DNA of 64,000 nt from Bdellovibrionales bacterium GWA1_52_35. GTDB taxonomy: Bacteria > Bdellovibrionota > UBA1018. The number at the start of each line of letters is the position of its first letter. The first letter of the stretch is position 1. Positions 38,540-46,182 of this stretch are shown piece after piece. The stretch lies in NCBI GenBank assembly GCA_001769805.1, contig MEPO01000004.1, positions 1-64,000 on the forward strand, read 5' to 3'. Made by a program: the position numbers and the translations under genes. Under the pieces are notes generated by a model. That model saw nothing but the letters and a program-made list of their open reading frames with translations, was not told where the DNA came from and searched no databases.

Positions 38540-39652
38540 TCAGGGTTCGGTTCCGAGCTCCATCGCAAAGGCTAAGGCGAGTTTCACGAAATGAGATCCA
38601 AAAGCCATATTCAATTTATCAATCGTATCGGCTTCCGAGTGAATACTTGGATTGTATTCCTCAAAGAGAGACTCAAAGGGAAACACCGAAGCAAATCCGG
38701 CTCTCGTCCAGCTCGCATGATCACTGCAGCCGTAGCCGCACCTGATTTCGCGCCAGGAATACTTCACATAAGTATCCAGAAGCCTTTTTTGAAAAGTATT
38801 CAACCCTGGATTGACGTTATCGCTTACCAGACCCATCACCGGTGTTTTACCCATGAAAGCGGTCATGTCGAATTGAATGACGGCGAGGACATCAACGCCC
38901 CGGCGCTTGTAATCCTGCGCGATGTCCTGGCTGCCGCGCAAGCCCGCCTCTTCGGCTGCATAAGCGATAAAATCAATTGTCCGGTCTGGCTGCCAACCTG
39001 ATTCGGAAAGGATGCGGAAGGTTTCCAGAAGTGTCGCGATTCCAGAGGCATTGTCATCGGCTCCGGGTGCCCTTCTTCCAGCACCAACCCCATTGCTTGT
39101 GGAATCGGCATGCCCCCCCAGAATGATGTGTTCAGCAGCATTCGGACCCCGACCTGCAATCCGGGCAATGACCGATGACTGCGCAAATGCATGTTTGTAG
39201 GTCTCTACGGTAATGTCTGTGCGTCCATGAGCGAATCGAGTGAATTGATCGCTGATCCAATTTGAAGAAGCGACTCCAGAGCTCGATTTGAAATACCGGT
39301 CCGGAAAATCACTCAACGTTTTGATGGAGCTGTAGAGATTTTGAGTCGAGATTTCTGGAAAAACCCGCTCGAGCCGGTTTGCCTGGGTCAAAGGTCTCTC
39401 GGCTATGATTTCCCTTGGCCCTGGAATACCAATGCCCAGGAGCTCCGAAAGATCCGGCTCATCGACGTGATCAGTCACATCGAAAAAACCACCACAGCGA
39501 CCTTCTTTGTGAATTCGAGTTGAAAGTTCTTCGATCTGGACTTCACTCATCCAGGAGCGGACCCCGGGAGCGGTTTCGATCAAACGGAGATCCGGCGCAG
39601 AAGAAGCCAACACCGTTCCCACTGCCATCCATAGCGAGATGAGAATTAACAT
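38540..39652 (-). CDS. Exported M28-family aminopeptidase
   Basis: A zinc aminopeptidase of the leucine-aminopeptidase (Vibrio Ap1-like) type, 370 residues. Signal peptide MLILISLWMAVGTVLASSA. The two-zinc site is complete: His in GGHADSTSNG, bridging Asp in PGADDNASG, catalytic Glu in AYAAEEAGLRGS, Asp in QFDMTAFMG and His in CSDHASW. A Cys pair near CGYGCSDH probably forms a disulfide, as in Ap1. It likely degrades peptides in the periplasm or outside the cell. The gene lies upstream of the ferritin-VIT1 gene and is divergent from the ArsR-feo operon. Confidence 0.93.
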   Translation of the reverse strand: MLILISLWMAVGTVLASSAPDLRLIETAPGVRSWMSEVQIEELSTRIHKEGRCGGFFDVTDHVDEPDLSELLGIGIPGPREIIAERPLTQANRLERVFPEISTQNLYSSIKTLSDFPDRYFKSSSGVASSNWISDQFTRFAHGRTDITVETYKHAFAQSSVIARIAGRGPNAAEHIILGGHADSTSNGVGAGRRAPGADDNASGIATLLETFRILSESGWQPDRTIDFIAYAAEEAGLRGSQDIAQDYKRRGVDVLAVIQFDMTAFMGKTPVMGLVSDNVNPGLNTFQKRLLDTYVKYSWREIRCGYGCSDHASWTRAGFASVFPFESLFEEYNPSIHSEADTIDKLNMAFGSHFVKLALAFAMELGTEP

Positions 39653-39722
39653 GCGTTAAGTTTAACCGGACAGCCTTAAATACCTAATGATTTCTAGTGG
39701 ATTTAGCTCTTTTAAAATATTC

Positions 39723-39766
39723 TTGACCCCTCATTGATCAATATATAATCATATGTTTATATATGA
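39723..39766 (+). promoter_or_regulatory. Promoter and imperfect dyad at the arsR-feo start
   Basis: TTGACC (39723-39728) and TATAAT (39744-39749) are 15 bp apart. An A/T-rich imperfect dyad (CATATGTTTATATATG, 39750-39765) follows the -10 and covers the start ATG at 39763. Transcription would begin near 39756, leaving about 7 leader bases and no ribosome-binding site. The dyad is a candidate operator for the ArsR protein encoded next. Confidence 0.5.
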
Positions 39767-40104
39767 ATACATCACCCGCTTACCGCAACATCCAGGAGAA
39801 GCTCGAGACAAGTCACCGCTCGAAACTCCTGTTTTCACGTTTAGCTGAAACATTTCAAGCCATGGGAGATCCATCCAGGGTCCAGATCATCTGGGCTCTT
39901 TCTCATGGCGAGCTCTCGGTCGGGGAAGTCGCGGATCTTCTGGAGATCAGCCAACCTGGGGTCAGTCATCACCTCCGGACTTTGCGAAATTTACGACTCG
40001 TCAAAGCCCGCAAGGATGGTCGTACCGCTTACTATTCTTTGGACGACGAACATATCGAGCACCTTCTGCAAGAGGGCACCAAGCACGTGGAGGACCTGTC
40101 ATGA
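39763..40104 (+). CDS. ArsR/SmtB-family metal-sensing repressor, first gene of feo operon
   Basis: A 113-residue winged-helix regulator. The DNA-binding helices are GELSVGEVADLLEISQPGVSHHLRTLRNLRLV (quoted in parts), then the wing KARKDGRTAYYSL. The Cys-containing alpha-3 site of ArsR/CadC proteins is absent (ELSVGEV). The C-terminal helix instead has D95-x-H97-x10-H108 followed by E110/D111, the alpha-5 site of zinc/nickel/cobalt sensors such as CzrA and SmtB. Its stop overlaps the feoA start by 4 bp. It probably controls feoAB in response to a metal. Fur would be the more usual regulator, so this arrangement is unusual. Confidence 0.93.
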   Translation: MNTSPAYRNIQEKLETSHRSKLLFSRLAETFQAMGDPSRVQIIWALSHGELSVGEVADLLEISQPGVSHHLRTLRNLRLVKARKDGRTAYYSLDDEHIEHLLQEGTKHVEDLS

Positions 40105-40337
40105 GACCGATGGGTTTGGGTGAAATTCCCACCGGCAGCTTTGCACAGATTGTCTCGATCGAAGGAGACGCGGGACGCCTCCTTTTGATGGGGCTGCTCG
40201 AGGGTGCACTTGTCCAGGTGGTCCATCAAGCGCCTTTCGGCGGAGATCCGATTGCTGTCCGGGTTCGAGGAACATTGATTGCGCTTCGCCGTGGTGAAGC
40301 GAATTTCGTCAAGGTAGTACCCCATGTCGTCGCCTGA
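40101..40337 (+). CDS. feoA: Ferrous iron transport protein A
   Basis: A 78-residue cytoplasmic SH3-like protein required for FeoB function. Typical features are the start GLGEIPTGSFAQIVSIEG, the middle RLLLMGLLEGALVQVVHQAP and the end DPIAVRVRGTLIALRRGEANFVKV. Its ATG overlaps the arsR stop, and its end overlaps the feoB start by 14 bp, so all three are coupled. Confidence 0.96.
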   Translation: MRPMGLGEIPTGSFAQIVSIEGDAGRLLLMGLLEGALVQVVHQAPFGGDPIAVRVRGTLIALRRGEANFVKVVPHVVA

Positions 40338-42231
40338 TTTCAGAATTGCCCTTGCAGGCAATCCCAATTGCGGCAAAACAGCCCTTTTTAACGCCCTCAC
40401 CGGGAGCCGTCAGAAAGTCGGAAACTATCCGGGTGTTACCGTTGAGCGAGTGGAAGGCAGTACCCAGACTAAATCCGGTCTGCATATCAAACTTCTGGAT
40501 CTCCCCGGGACTTACAGCCTGGATGCACAAACTCCGGATGAATTGATCACGCAGGAAGTTCTACTGGGCCTAAGAAACGAAGAGCCCCGACCCACTGCGG
40601 TGATCGCCGTAGCCGATGCGACGAATCTGGAACGCACCCTTGGACTTGTTCTCGAGATTCAAGCTCTGGGCATTCCCATGATCCTCGCTCTGAATATGAT
40701 GGACTTGGCTCGAAGCAGGGGCTCTATCATTGATCTTGAGGTTCTATCCGCCAGTCTTGGAATTCCCATCGTCCCCACGGTGGCAACTCGCAGCGAGGGG
40801 TTGGAGCCGCTCCTTCAGAGACTTGAAGAACTGCATCTTCGCAACGAACTCGACCAGGGTAACAGACTTGATCAGGAGGAAACCAAAGACTTTCCCTGGG
40901 TCCGCTCCTCGCCGCAGGTCATCCGGGAACGGTTTGCCAAAATTGATGAAATTCTCCACCGCTCGATCAAGAAGGCGCCCTCCCCGATGGTTTGGACGGA
41001 CCGGATCGATTACCTGGTCCTGCATCCAGTCTGGGGAACACTCTTACTGGCCGGCATTCTGGCCCTACTCTTTCAGACTATCTTCACCTGGGCCAGCATC
41101 CCGATGGACTGGATTGAAAACGGAATAGGAGCCTTGGGAGGTTTAATTCGGAACCAGATGGTGGACGGCCCTCTGCGAAGCCTGCTCGTGGACGGCGTCA
41201 TCGGCGGCGTGGGGTCGATGTTGATCTTTCTCCCCCAAATCCTGTTTTTGTTTTTGTTTCTCCTGATTCTGGAAGACTCCGGCTACATGGCGCGCGCAGC
41301 CTTCCTGATGGATCGCCTCATGGGAAAATTCGGCCTGCATGGACGGGCTTTCATTCCCCTGCTTTCTTCTTTTGCCTGCTCCATTCCGGGCATCATGGCC
41401 ACCCGGACGATCGAAAACCGTCGTGACCGCCTGATCACGATTTTGATTTCTCCGCTCATTACGTGCTCGGCACGACTTCCGGTTTATTCACTTCTGATCG
41501 CAGCGTTCATTCCCAATCACGTGCTCTGGGGTCCTTTTCGGCTGCAAGGAACGGTCATGTTCCTGCTGTACCTGTCCGGAATTGTCGCGGCCCTGCTGGT
41601 TGCGGTTTTTTTGAAAAAATCTGTCTTTCCCGGACCGACGCCACCACTCATGCTGGAGCTGCCGACTTATAAATGGCCCAGCGTCCATAACATTCTTCAT
41701 GGCCTGGTCGAACGTGCCTCGATCTTTGTTCGTCGCGCGGGCACGGTGATTCTCGGCCTTTCGATCGTACTCTGGTTCCTGGCGTCTTACCCGAAAGCAC
41801 CCTCCTCGCTGGAGATTCCCGCTCGTCCCGAGATCACCTACTCCTACGCAGGCCAGATCGGACATGCGCTTGAGCCACTGGTAAGGCCAATTGGTTTCAA
41901 CTGGCAGATCGCGATCGCCCTGATTCCGGGTTTCGCAGCTCGCGAGACGATGATCGGAGCACTCGGCACGGTTTACGCGCTTGAAGACAAAGACTCCGGG
42001 GTACACGAACTTCTCGCATCACAAATCAGCAAAAGCTGGAGCGTGGCAACCGGAATGAGCCTGCTCGTCTGGTACATTCTTTCCTGTCAATGTGCTTCGA
42101 CGCTGGCGGTGACCCGTCGCGAAACCAATTCCTGGAAATGGCCCGGGGTGATGCTGGGATACATGACGGCACTGGCCTACGCGGCGTCTTTCATAGTTTA
42201 CAACCTGCTTCGTTACTGGGGTTACGGCTGA
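40324..42231 (+). CDS. feoB: Ferrous iron transport protein B
   Basis: The inner-membrane Fe(II) importer with an N-terminal G domain, 635 residues, at the short end of the family. G1 is AGNPNCGKTALFNALTG, G2 the PGVTVE segment, G3 LDLPGTYSL and G4 LNMMD. Two Gate segments (IFLPQILFLFLFLLILEDSGYMARAAF, quoted in part; and the CSARLPVYSLLIAAF region) are present. The conserved membrane Cys in LSCQCASTLAVTRRE lies near the C-terminus. Compared with the 770-residue E. coli protein it lacks extra C-terminal segments, as many bacterial homologues do. Confidence 0.97.
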   Translation: MSSPDFRIALAGNPNCGKTALFNALTGSRQKVGNYPGVTVERVEGSTQTKSGLHIKLLDLPGTYSLDAQTPDELITQEVLLGLRNEEPRPTAVIAVADATNLERTLGLVLEIQALGIPMILALNMMDLARSRGSIIDLEVLSASLGIPIVPTVATRSEGLEPLLQRLEELHLRNELDQGNRLDQEETKDFPWVRSSPQVIRERFAKIDEILHRSIKKAPSPMVWTDRIDYLVLHPVWGTLLLAGILALLFQTIFTWASIPMDWIENGIGALGGLIRNQMVDGPLRSLLVDGVIGGVGSMLIFLPQILFLFLFLLILEDSGYMARAAFLMDRLMGKFGLHGRAFIPLLSSFACSIPGIMATRTIENRRDRLITILISPLITCSARLPVYSLLIAAFIPNHVLWGPFRLQGTVMFLLYLSGIVAALLVAVFLKKSVFPGPTPPLMLELPTYKWPSVHNILHGLVERASIFVRRAGTVILGLSIVLWFLASYPKAPSSLEIPARPEITYSYAGQIGHALEPLVRPIGFNWQIAIALIPGFAARETMIGALGTVYALEDKDSGVHELLASQISKSWSVATGMSLLVWYILSCQCASTLAVTRRETNSWKWPGVMLGYMTALAYAASFIVYNLLRYWGYG

Positions 42232-42419
42232 TGCTGTTACAGGAAATCCTGGCCTTCAGCATTGTAGGAATTGCGGCACTGTGGATGGGCCAGGCCTTCT
42301 TCAGAAAGTCTTTGGCCAAACCGCTGGCGGACTGGGCACTCAAGAAGGGCCGGGTCAAGTGGGCCATGCGCCTGAACCGCTGGAACCGGAAGAAATCCGG
42401 CTGCGACGATTGCCATTAG
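42231..42419 (+). CDS. FeoB-associated small Cys-containing membrane protein
   Basis: A 62-residue protein whose ATG overlaps the feoB stop (TGATG). One N-terminal membrane helix (EILAFSIVGIAALWMGQAFF) is followed by a basic region and a Cys-containing tail (KKSGCDDCH). This matches the layout of FeoB-associated Cys-rich membrane proteins found after feoB in many bacteria. Those are thought to assist iron transport, with the Cys tail possibly handling iron. A longer frame upstream lies inside feoB and is not used. Confidence 0.85.
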   Translation: MLLQEILAFSIVGIAALWMGQAFFRKSLAKPLADWALKKGRVKWAMRLNRWNRKKSGCDDCH

Positions 42420-42476
42420 GTTCATGCTGCGGCGGGTATTCTCTTTTGAAGCGAAGAAAGTCATACTTCAAAGCAC

Positions 42477-43316
42477 ATGACGACGAAGCAGCCCCTCCAC
42501 TTGGATCTTAAGCATAAAATCACCCGTCTCAAAACGCTGATGAGCGGCACGACCCATCAGATTACCGCAAACCAGCTCATGCTGGTCGCCTCAAGCCTGG
42601 CTTATGCGACGATTCTTTCGATCATTCCGCTACTGGCACTGAGCTTCGCGATTTTCAATGCTTTTGGCGGTTTGGAAAAAGCTTACGACCAGATCATGCC
42701 GTTCATTCTTTCCAATCTGGCACAGGGCTCGAGTGAAGAAGTCATGCAAACTCTGAAAAAATTCATCAATAACGCGCACGCGAATACACTGGGTGTGGGC
42801 GGTTTGATCGGTTTGATTCTCACCAGCATGCTCATGCTCTCCAGCGTTGAACGGGCAATCAACGATGTCTGGCATACGCCGATCAACCGCACTTGGTTCC
42901 AGCGGATTGCCGCTTACTGGATTTTCATCACGCTTGGTCCAATGGCTCTCGCGCTTGCACTCGGGGTCGCCACCTCTTCCCGCATACCGCTTTCGAATCT
43001 GCTTCCGGGAGGTACGGGGCTTTTCATCCTGACGATGCTCGGGTTTTCAGCGGTTTATAAATGGGTTCCCAACTGCAAGGTCCGCAGCCGATACGCGCTG
43101 CTCTCCGGGTTTTTTGTCGCCGTTCTCTGGAATATCCTGCGTCAGGGATATCAGCTCTATCTGCACTATGCGGTCAGCTATAACAGGATCTACGGAAGCC
43201 TGGGTGCAATCCCGGTTCTACTTTTATGGATTTACATCGCCTGGTTTGCGGTGCTGAGCGGGGCGGCACTGACGGCTGTGCTGCAAAAGGGACACCGGGC
43301 CCGACAGCCCAGCTGA
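42477..43316 (+). CDS. YihY/BrkB-family membrane protein
   Basis: A 279-residue inner-membrane protein with six predicted helices. Family features are QLMLVASSLAYATILSIIPLLALSFA (quoted in part), the loop LMLSSVERAINDVWHT, ILTMLGFSAVYKWVPNCKV and LWNILRQGYQLYLHY, then AIPVLLLWIYIAWFAVLSGAAL. These proteins were once called ribonuclease BN, now known to be wrong for the family; their function is unclear. It starts 57 bp after the small feo protein and could be in the same transcript. It converges with the exbD-like gene. Confidence 0.93.
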   Translation: MTTKQPLHLDLKHKITRLKTLMSGTTHQITANQLMLVASSLAYATILSIIPLLALSFAIFNAFGGLEKAYDQIMPFILSNLAQGSSEEVMQTLKKFINNAHANTLGVGGLIGLILTSMLMLSSVERAINDVWHTPINRTWFQRIAAYWIFITLGPMALALALGVATSSRIPLSNLLPGGTGLFILTMLGFSAVYKWVPNCKVRSRYALLSGFFVAVLWNILRQGYQLYLHYAVSYNRIYGSLGAIPVLLLWIYIAWFAVLSGAALTAVLQKGHRARQPS

Positions 43317-43321
43317 TCAGA

Positions 43322-43747
43322 TCAAGGCTTCGGTTTGCTGCCGCTTTCAACATTCATCGCGAAGCGGGTGATTCCGGCCTGCCTGAGCGTGTCCATGAGG
43401 CGAATGACGTTACCATGAGTGGTTGCTTCATCCGCATTAATGATCGCGGTCTGATCGGGGGGCAGATTGCGGAGTTCCGCGATTTTTTTGGTCAGCTCCG
43501 GCCACTCGAGTTTCTCTTTATCCCAAAGGATCTCGCCCGCCCGGGTGATCGTGAACTGAAAGGCTGTTTTCTCGGCCTGCTCACCGGTGGTGGCCTGCGG
43601 GAGCTGAACTTTGATCGCGGACTGGTAAATCACGGGCGCCGTGATCAGGAACATGATCAAGAGAACGAGGACAACATCGACCAGCGGGGTAACGTTGATC
43701 GAAGAGATCGGCTCGTCATCATCGTAGGAACTCGCTCCGCCCGCCAT
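43322..43747 (-). CDS. ExbD/TolR-family biopolymer transport protein
   Basis: A 141-residue single-span inner-membrane protein. The N-terminal cytoplasmic segment is followed by the membrane helix VTPLVDVVLVLLIMFLITAPV, which carries the conserved Asp (PLVDVVLVLL) needed for proton-driven work. The periplasmic domain (about 40-141) has the typical AIINADEATTHGNVIRLMDTLRQAG. It ends 2 bp before the partner ExbB-like gene start region and is cotranscribed with it. In deltaproteobacteria similar pairs drive gliding or the Tol-Pal system. Which one applies here cannot be told, because no TolA, TolB, Pal or TonB gene is adjacent. Confidence 0.93.
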   Translation of the reverse strand: MAGGASSYDDDEPISSINVTPLVDVVLVLLIMFLITAPVIYQSAIKVQLPQATTGEQAEKTAFQFTITRAGEILWDKEKLEWPELTKKIAELRNLPPDQTAIINADEATTHGNVIRLMDTLRQAGITRFAMNVESGSKPKP

Positions 43748-43749
43748 CT

Positions 43750-44400
43750 TTATCCTTTCTGCTGACTGCTGAGACAGGCAATCAAATAACTTTTAAGCGC
43801 TTCGGCTTCTGCTTTGGCCGACTTCACTTTCCGCTGAAACAAGTTGAAGGCAACCACAGCGGGGATGGCGACAAGAATTCCCACGGCGGTCGCAACCAGC
43901 GCTTCCGAAATACCCGCCGTTACGGTCTGCGCCCCGGCTCCCACCTGCTGCGAAAGATCGTGGAAAGCCTTGATGATGCCCAAAACCGTCCCAAATAGAC
44001 CCACAAACGGAGCATTGCTCCCGATCGTGGCCAGGACTGCGAGATTTTTTTCCCAGATCAGCCGGGATCTCGTCATCGAATCCTGCGCCAGCTCATTCAG
44101 AACTTCACAATCCGATGCTTTTTCGCGCTGATTCAAAAGAGCCAAAGCCATTTCGCTCTCGAGGTCACCTGCCCTCTGGTCGATCCTTTTCTGAACAGTC
44201 TTGAGGGCTTCGGCCCAGCTTCCGTCCTGCAGTTGTCGACGCAGACTGGAACGGAACAGAGCCGCACCCTTGTTCGCCTCAAAATAGAACCGCAAGCGCT
44301 CCAGGATCAGGGCCACGGAATAAACCGAGACCAGGACCAGGAAATAAAGGACCCATTCCGCACCAACGAGGGATATACCCATGAAGAGTTTTGATAACAT
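43750..44400 (-). CDS. ExbB/TolQ/MotA-family proton channel protein
   Basis: A 216-residue inner-membrane protein from MLSKLFMGISLVGAEW; a GTG 18 bp upstream is also possible. Three membrane helices are visible (EWVLYFLVLVSVYSVALILE; LAVLATIGSNAPFVGLFGTVLGII, quoted in part; ALVATAVGILVAIPAVVAF). The conserved TolQ/ExbB segment NAPFVGLFGTVLGIIKAF and the TAVGILVAIPAV signature are present. It forms the stator pair with the following ExbD-like protein and is divergent from kamA. Confidence 0.94.
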   Translation of the reverse strand: MLSKLFMGISLVGAEWVLYFLVLVSVYSVALILERLRFYFEANKGAALFRSSLRRQLQDGSWAEALKTVQKRIDQRAGDLESEMALALLNQREKASDCEVLNELAQDSMTRSRLIWEKNLAVLATIGSNAPFVGLFGTVLGIIKAFHDLSQQVGAGAQTVTAGISEALVATAVGILVAIPAVVAFNLFQRKVKSAKAEAEALKSYLIACLSSQQKG

Positions 44401-44557
44401 AACTGCTTCAGCGTACACCGCCCCCGCTCACGAATTCAATGTCCGAAAATCTGCGGTCAAACTCAAACCTGCCCGGCAAGGTAACTTTACAAAACCCTGG
44501 GAATCTGGCAGTGTTTTTTCACGCAAATCTATCGCTGGATTGCCTGAGGAGACGGCC

Positions 44558-45709
44558 ATGGCATTTAATATTGTCACTAAAAATACAGTTGCTGAGCGCT
44601 TCAAGTACGCACCACGTCCGGATGTCTGGAAGGATGTGGAAAGCAAGGACTGGAACAACTGGATCTGGCAGCAGCAGAAACGGGTGAAATCATTTGAACA
44701 GCTTGAGAAAGTTGTGAACGTCACCCAGGAAGAACGCGAAGCCTTCCAGGCAACGAATGAATCTTTCAATATGGGCATCACACCCTACTATGCCTCTCTC
44801 ATGGACAAGGATGATCCGAATTGCCCGATCCGTTTGCAGTCCGTGCCCAACAAAGCCGAACTGAATATTCTCGAAGGCGACATGGAAGATCCGCTTGCCG
44901 AAGAGCGGGACATGCCGGTCCAGGGGATCACGCACCGGTATCCTGACCGCGTGCTCTTTTATACGACTCACAATTGCCCGGTTTATTGTCGGCACTGCAC
45001 GCGCAAACGCAAAGTGGCCGATCCGTCCTCCTCAGCCGCGAATAAGCAGATTGAAGACGGCCTGGCTTATATTGAAGCCCACAAGGAAATCCGGGATGTC
45101 GTGATTTCCGGAGGGGACCCTCTGTCCAACTCCGATGACCGCCTGGAATATATCCTGTCCCGGTTGCGCGCCCTGGACCACGTCGAAGTGTTCCGGATCG
45201 GTACGCGAAACCTTGTGACGCTCCCGCAGCGGATCACGGATAATCTCGCCAGTATCATTAAGAAATATCATCCGGCTTTCATCCACACGCATTTTAATCA
45301 TCCCAAGGAATGCACGCGCGAGGCTTTTGATGCCTGCGCGAAGCTTGCAGATGCCGGGTGCGTGATCAACAATCAGATGGTTCTACTCAAGGGCATCAAT
45401 GACGATCCCAAGATCGTGAAAGAGTTGAATCATAAACTCCTGATGATGCGCGTCCGTCCGTATTATATCTTCCAGTGTGATCTTTCACAGGGAATCAGTC
45501 ATTTCCGCACTCCGATCGAATCCGGCATCAACATCATCGAACACCTGAGAGGCTGGACCAGCGGCATGGCCGTTCCTCATTACGTTATCGATGCTCCCGG
45601 TGGTGGTGGTAAAATCCCGGTCCTTCCTAACTACGTCGTGAAACACGAGGGCAAGAAATGGGTTCTCCGCAACTTCAAGAAGGACCAGTTCGAGTATATC
45701 GAGCCGTAA
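44558..45709 (+). CDS. kamA: Lysine 2,3-aminomutase
   Basis: A radical-SAM, PLP-dependent enzyme that converts L-lysine to beta-lysine, 383 residues. The cluster motif is C140-x3-C144-x2-C147 (NCPVYCRHCTRKRKV). SGGDPLSNSDDRLEYIL and FRIGTRNLVTLPQRI follow, and the PLP-Lys segment is near DAPGGGGKIPVLPNYVV. Length and the C-terminal region fit KamA better than the shorter EpmB. The chosen ATG has GAGGAG 6 bases upstream; an upstream extension overlaps the ExbB-like gene promoter. No lysine-fermentation genes are adjacent, so beta-lysine may serve another purpose, for example an osmolyte precursor. Its stop lies in a tandem repeat. Confidence 0.95.
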   Translation: MAFNIVTKNTVAERFKYAPRPDVWKDVESKDWNNWIWQQQKRVKSFEQLEKVVNVTQEEREAFQATNESFNMGITPYYASLMDKDDPNCPIRLQSVPNKAELNILEGDMEDPLAEERDMPVQGITHRYPDRVLFYTTHNCPVYCRHCTRKRKVADPSSSAANKQIEDGLAYIEAHKEIRDVVISGGDPLSNSDDRLEYILSRLRALDHVEVFRIGTRNLVTLPQRITDNLASIIKKYHPAFIHTHFNHPKECTREAFDACAKLADAGCVINNQMVLLKGINDDPKIVKELNHKLLMMRVRPYYIFQCDLSQGISHFRTPIESGINIIEHLRGWTSGMAVPHYVIDAPGGGGKIPVLPNYVVKHEGKKWVLRNFKKDQFEYIEP

Positions 45710-45772
45710 GGCTCGTGCGTGAAAGAGCCGTAAGGCTCGTGCCTAAAAGAGCCGCAGGGCTCGTCCTTCTCA
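45701..45772 (+). repeat. 24-bp tandem repeat across the kamA stop codon
   Basis: Two near-identical 24-bp units (45701-45724, 45725-45748) and a diverged third (45749-45772) begin GAGCCGTAAGGCTCGTGC. Each unit contains the inverted repeat GAGCC-GTAA-GGCTC, able to form a small hairpin. The kamA stop TAA lies in unit 1. Because the unit is a multiple of three, unit 2 carries TAA in the same frame, but the diverged third has CAG there instead. In the overlapping lipoprotein frame the repeat reads R-A-V-R-L-V-x-x. Confidence 0.9.
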
Positions 45773-46182
45773 GCATTCTGGTTGCCCTGTGCACTTTCGC
45801 GTGCACGACACTGCCCGCGCCCAAATTTTCCAGGTACAGCTTCCCGAAAAACGCTTTTATCGAACCCGTTACGCGAGCGTACGAGAAGGTGGGAACCGTA
45901 CGGGCAAAAGTGAATTTTCCCACGCTAGATCCCACCCGGGATGAGGATGCCCTCTGCCGCAATTACTTCAATAAAGCGGTAGCCGATCTCGTCCGCATGG
46001 CCCAGAAGAAGGGCGCTGATGCGGTGATTGAAGTTCGTTCCGTGGTCTTCTATGAAGGTGCAAAAAGTGACACATTTTCGACCCCTGAGTGTGCTGATGA
46101 TGGCGAGGAAGGACAAGCCCTGGCCCAAGGAATAGCTGTAAAATGGAAGACCACCGAGGGCAGTTCAGAGAAAGCCCAATGA
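45715..46182 (+). CDS. Probable lipoprotein of unknown function
   Basis: About 155 residues, overlapping the repeat after kamA. Starts are uncertain: GTG at 45715, GTG at 45739, or an ATG at 45658 inside kamA. From the second GTG the protein begins MPKRAAGLVLLSILVALCTF followed by ACTT, a lipoprotein-type signal with Cys. The mature part contains AFIEPVTRAYEKVGTVRAKVNF, CRNYFNKAVADLVRMAQKKGADAVIEVRSVVF and a late CADDGEEGQ segment (quoted in part). The small alpha-beta layout resembles YbjQ/heavy-metal-like repeats in exported proteins, but no family is certain. Its stop overlaps the lipase start by 4 bp. Confidence 0.7.
   Translation: MRERAVRLVPKRAAGLVLLSILVALCTFACTTLPAPKFSRYSFPKNAFIEPVTRAYEKVGTVRAKVNFPTLDPTRDEDALCRNYFNKAVADLVRMAQKKGADAVIEVRSVVFYEGAKSDTFSTPECADDGEEGQALAQGIAVKWKTTEGSSEKAQ

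Noticed and set aside
44381-44557. N-terminal extension of kamA
   Set aside because: It overlaps the ExbB-like gene start, and a strong ribosome-binding site precedes the ATG at 44558.
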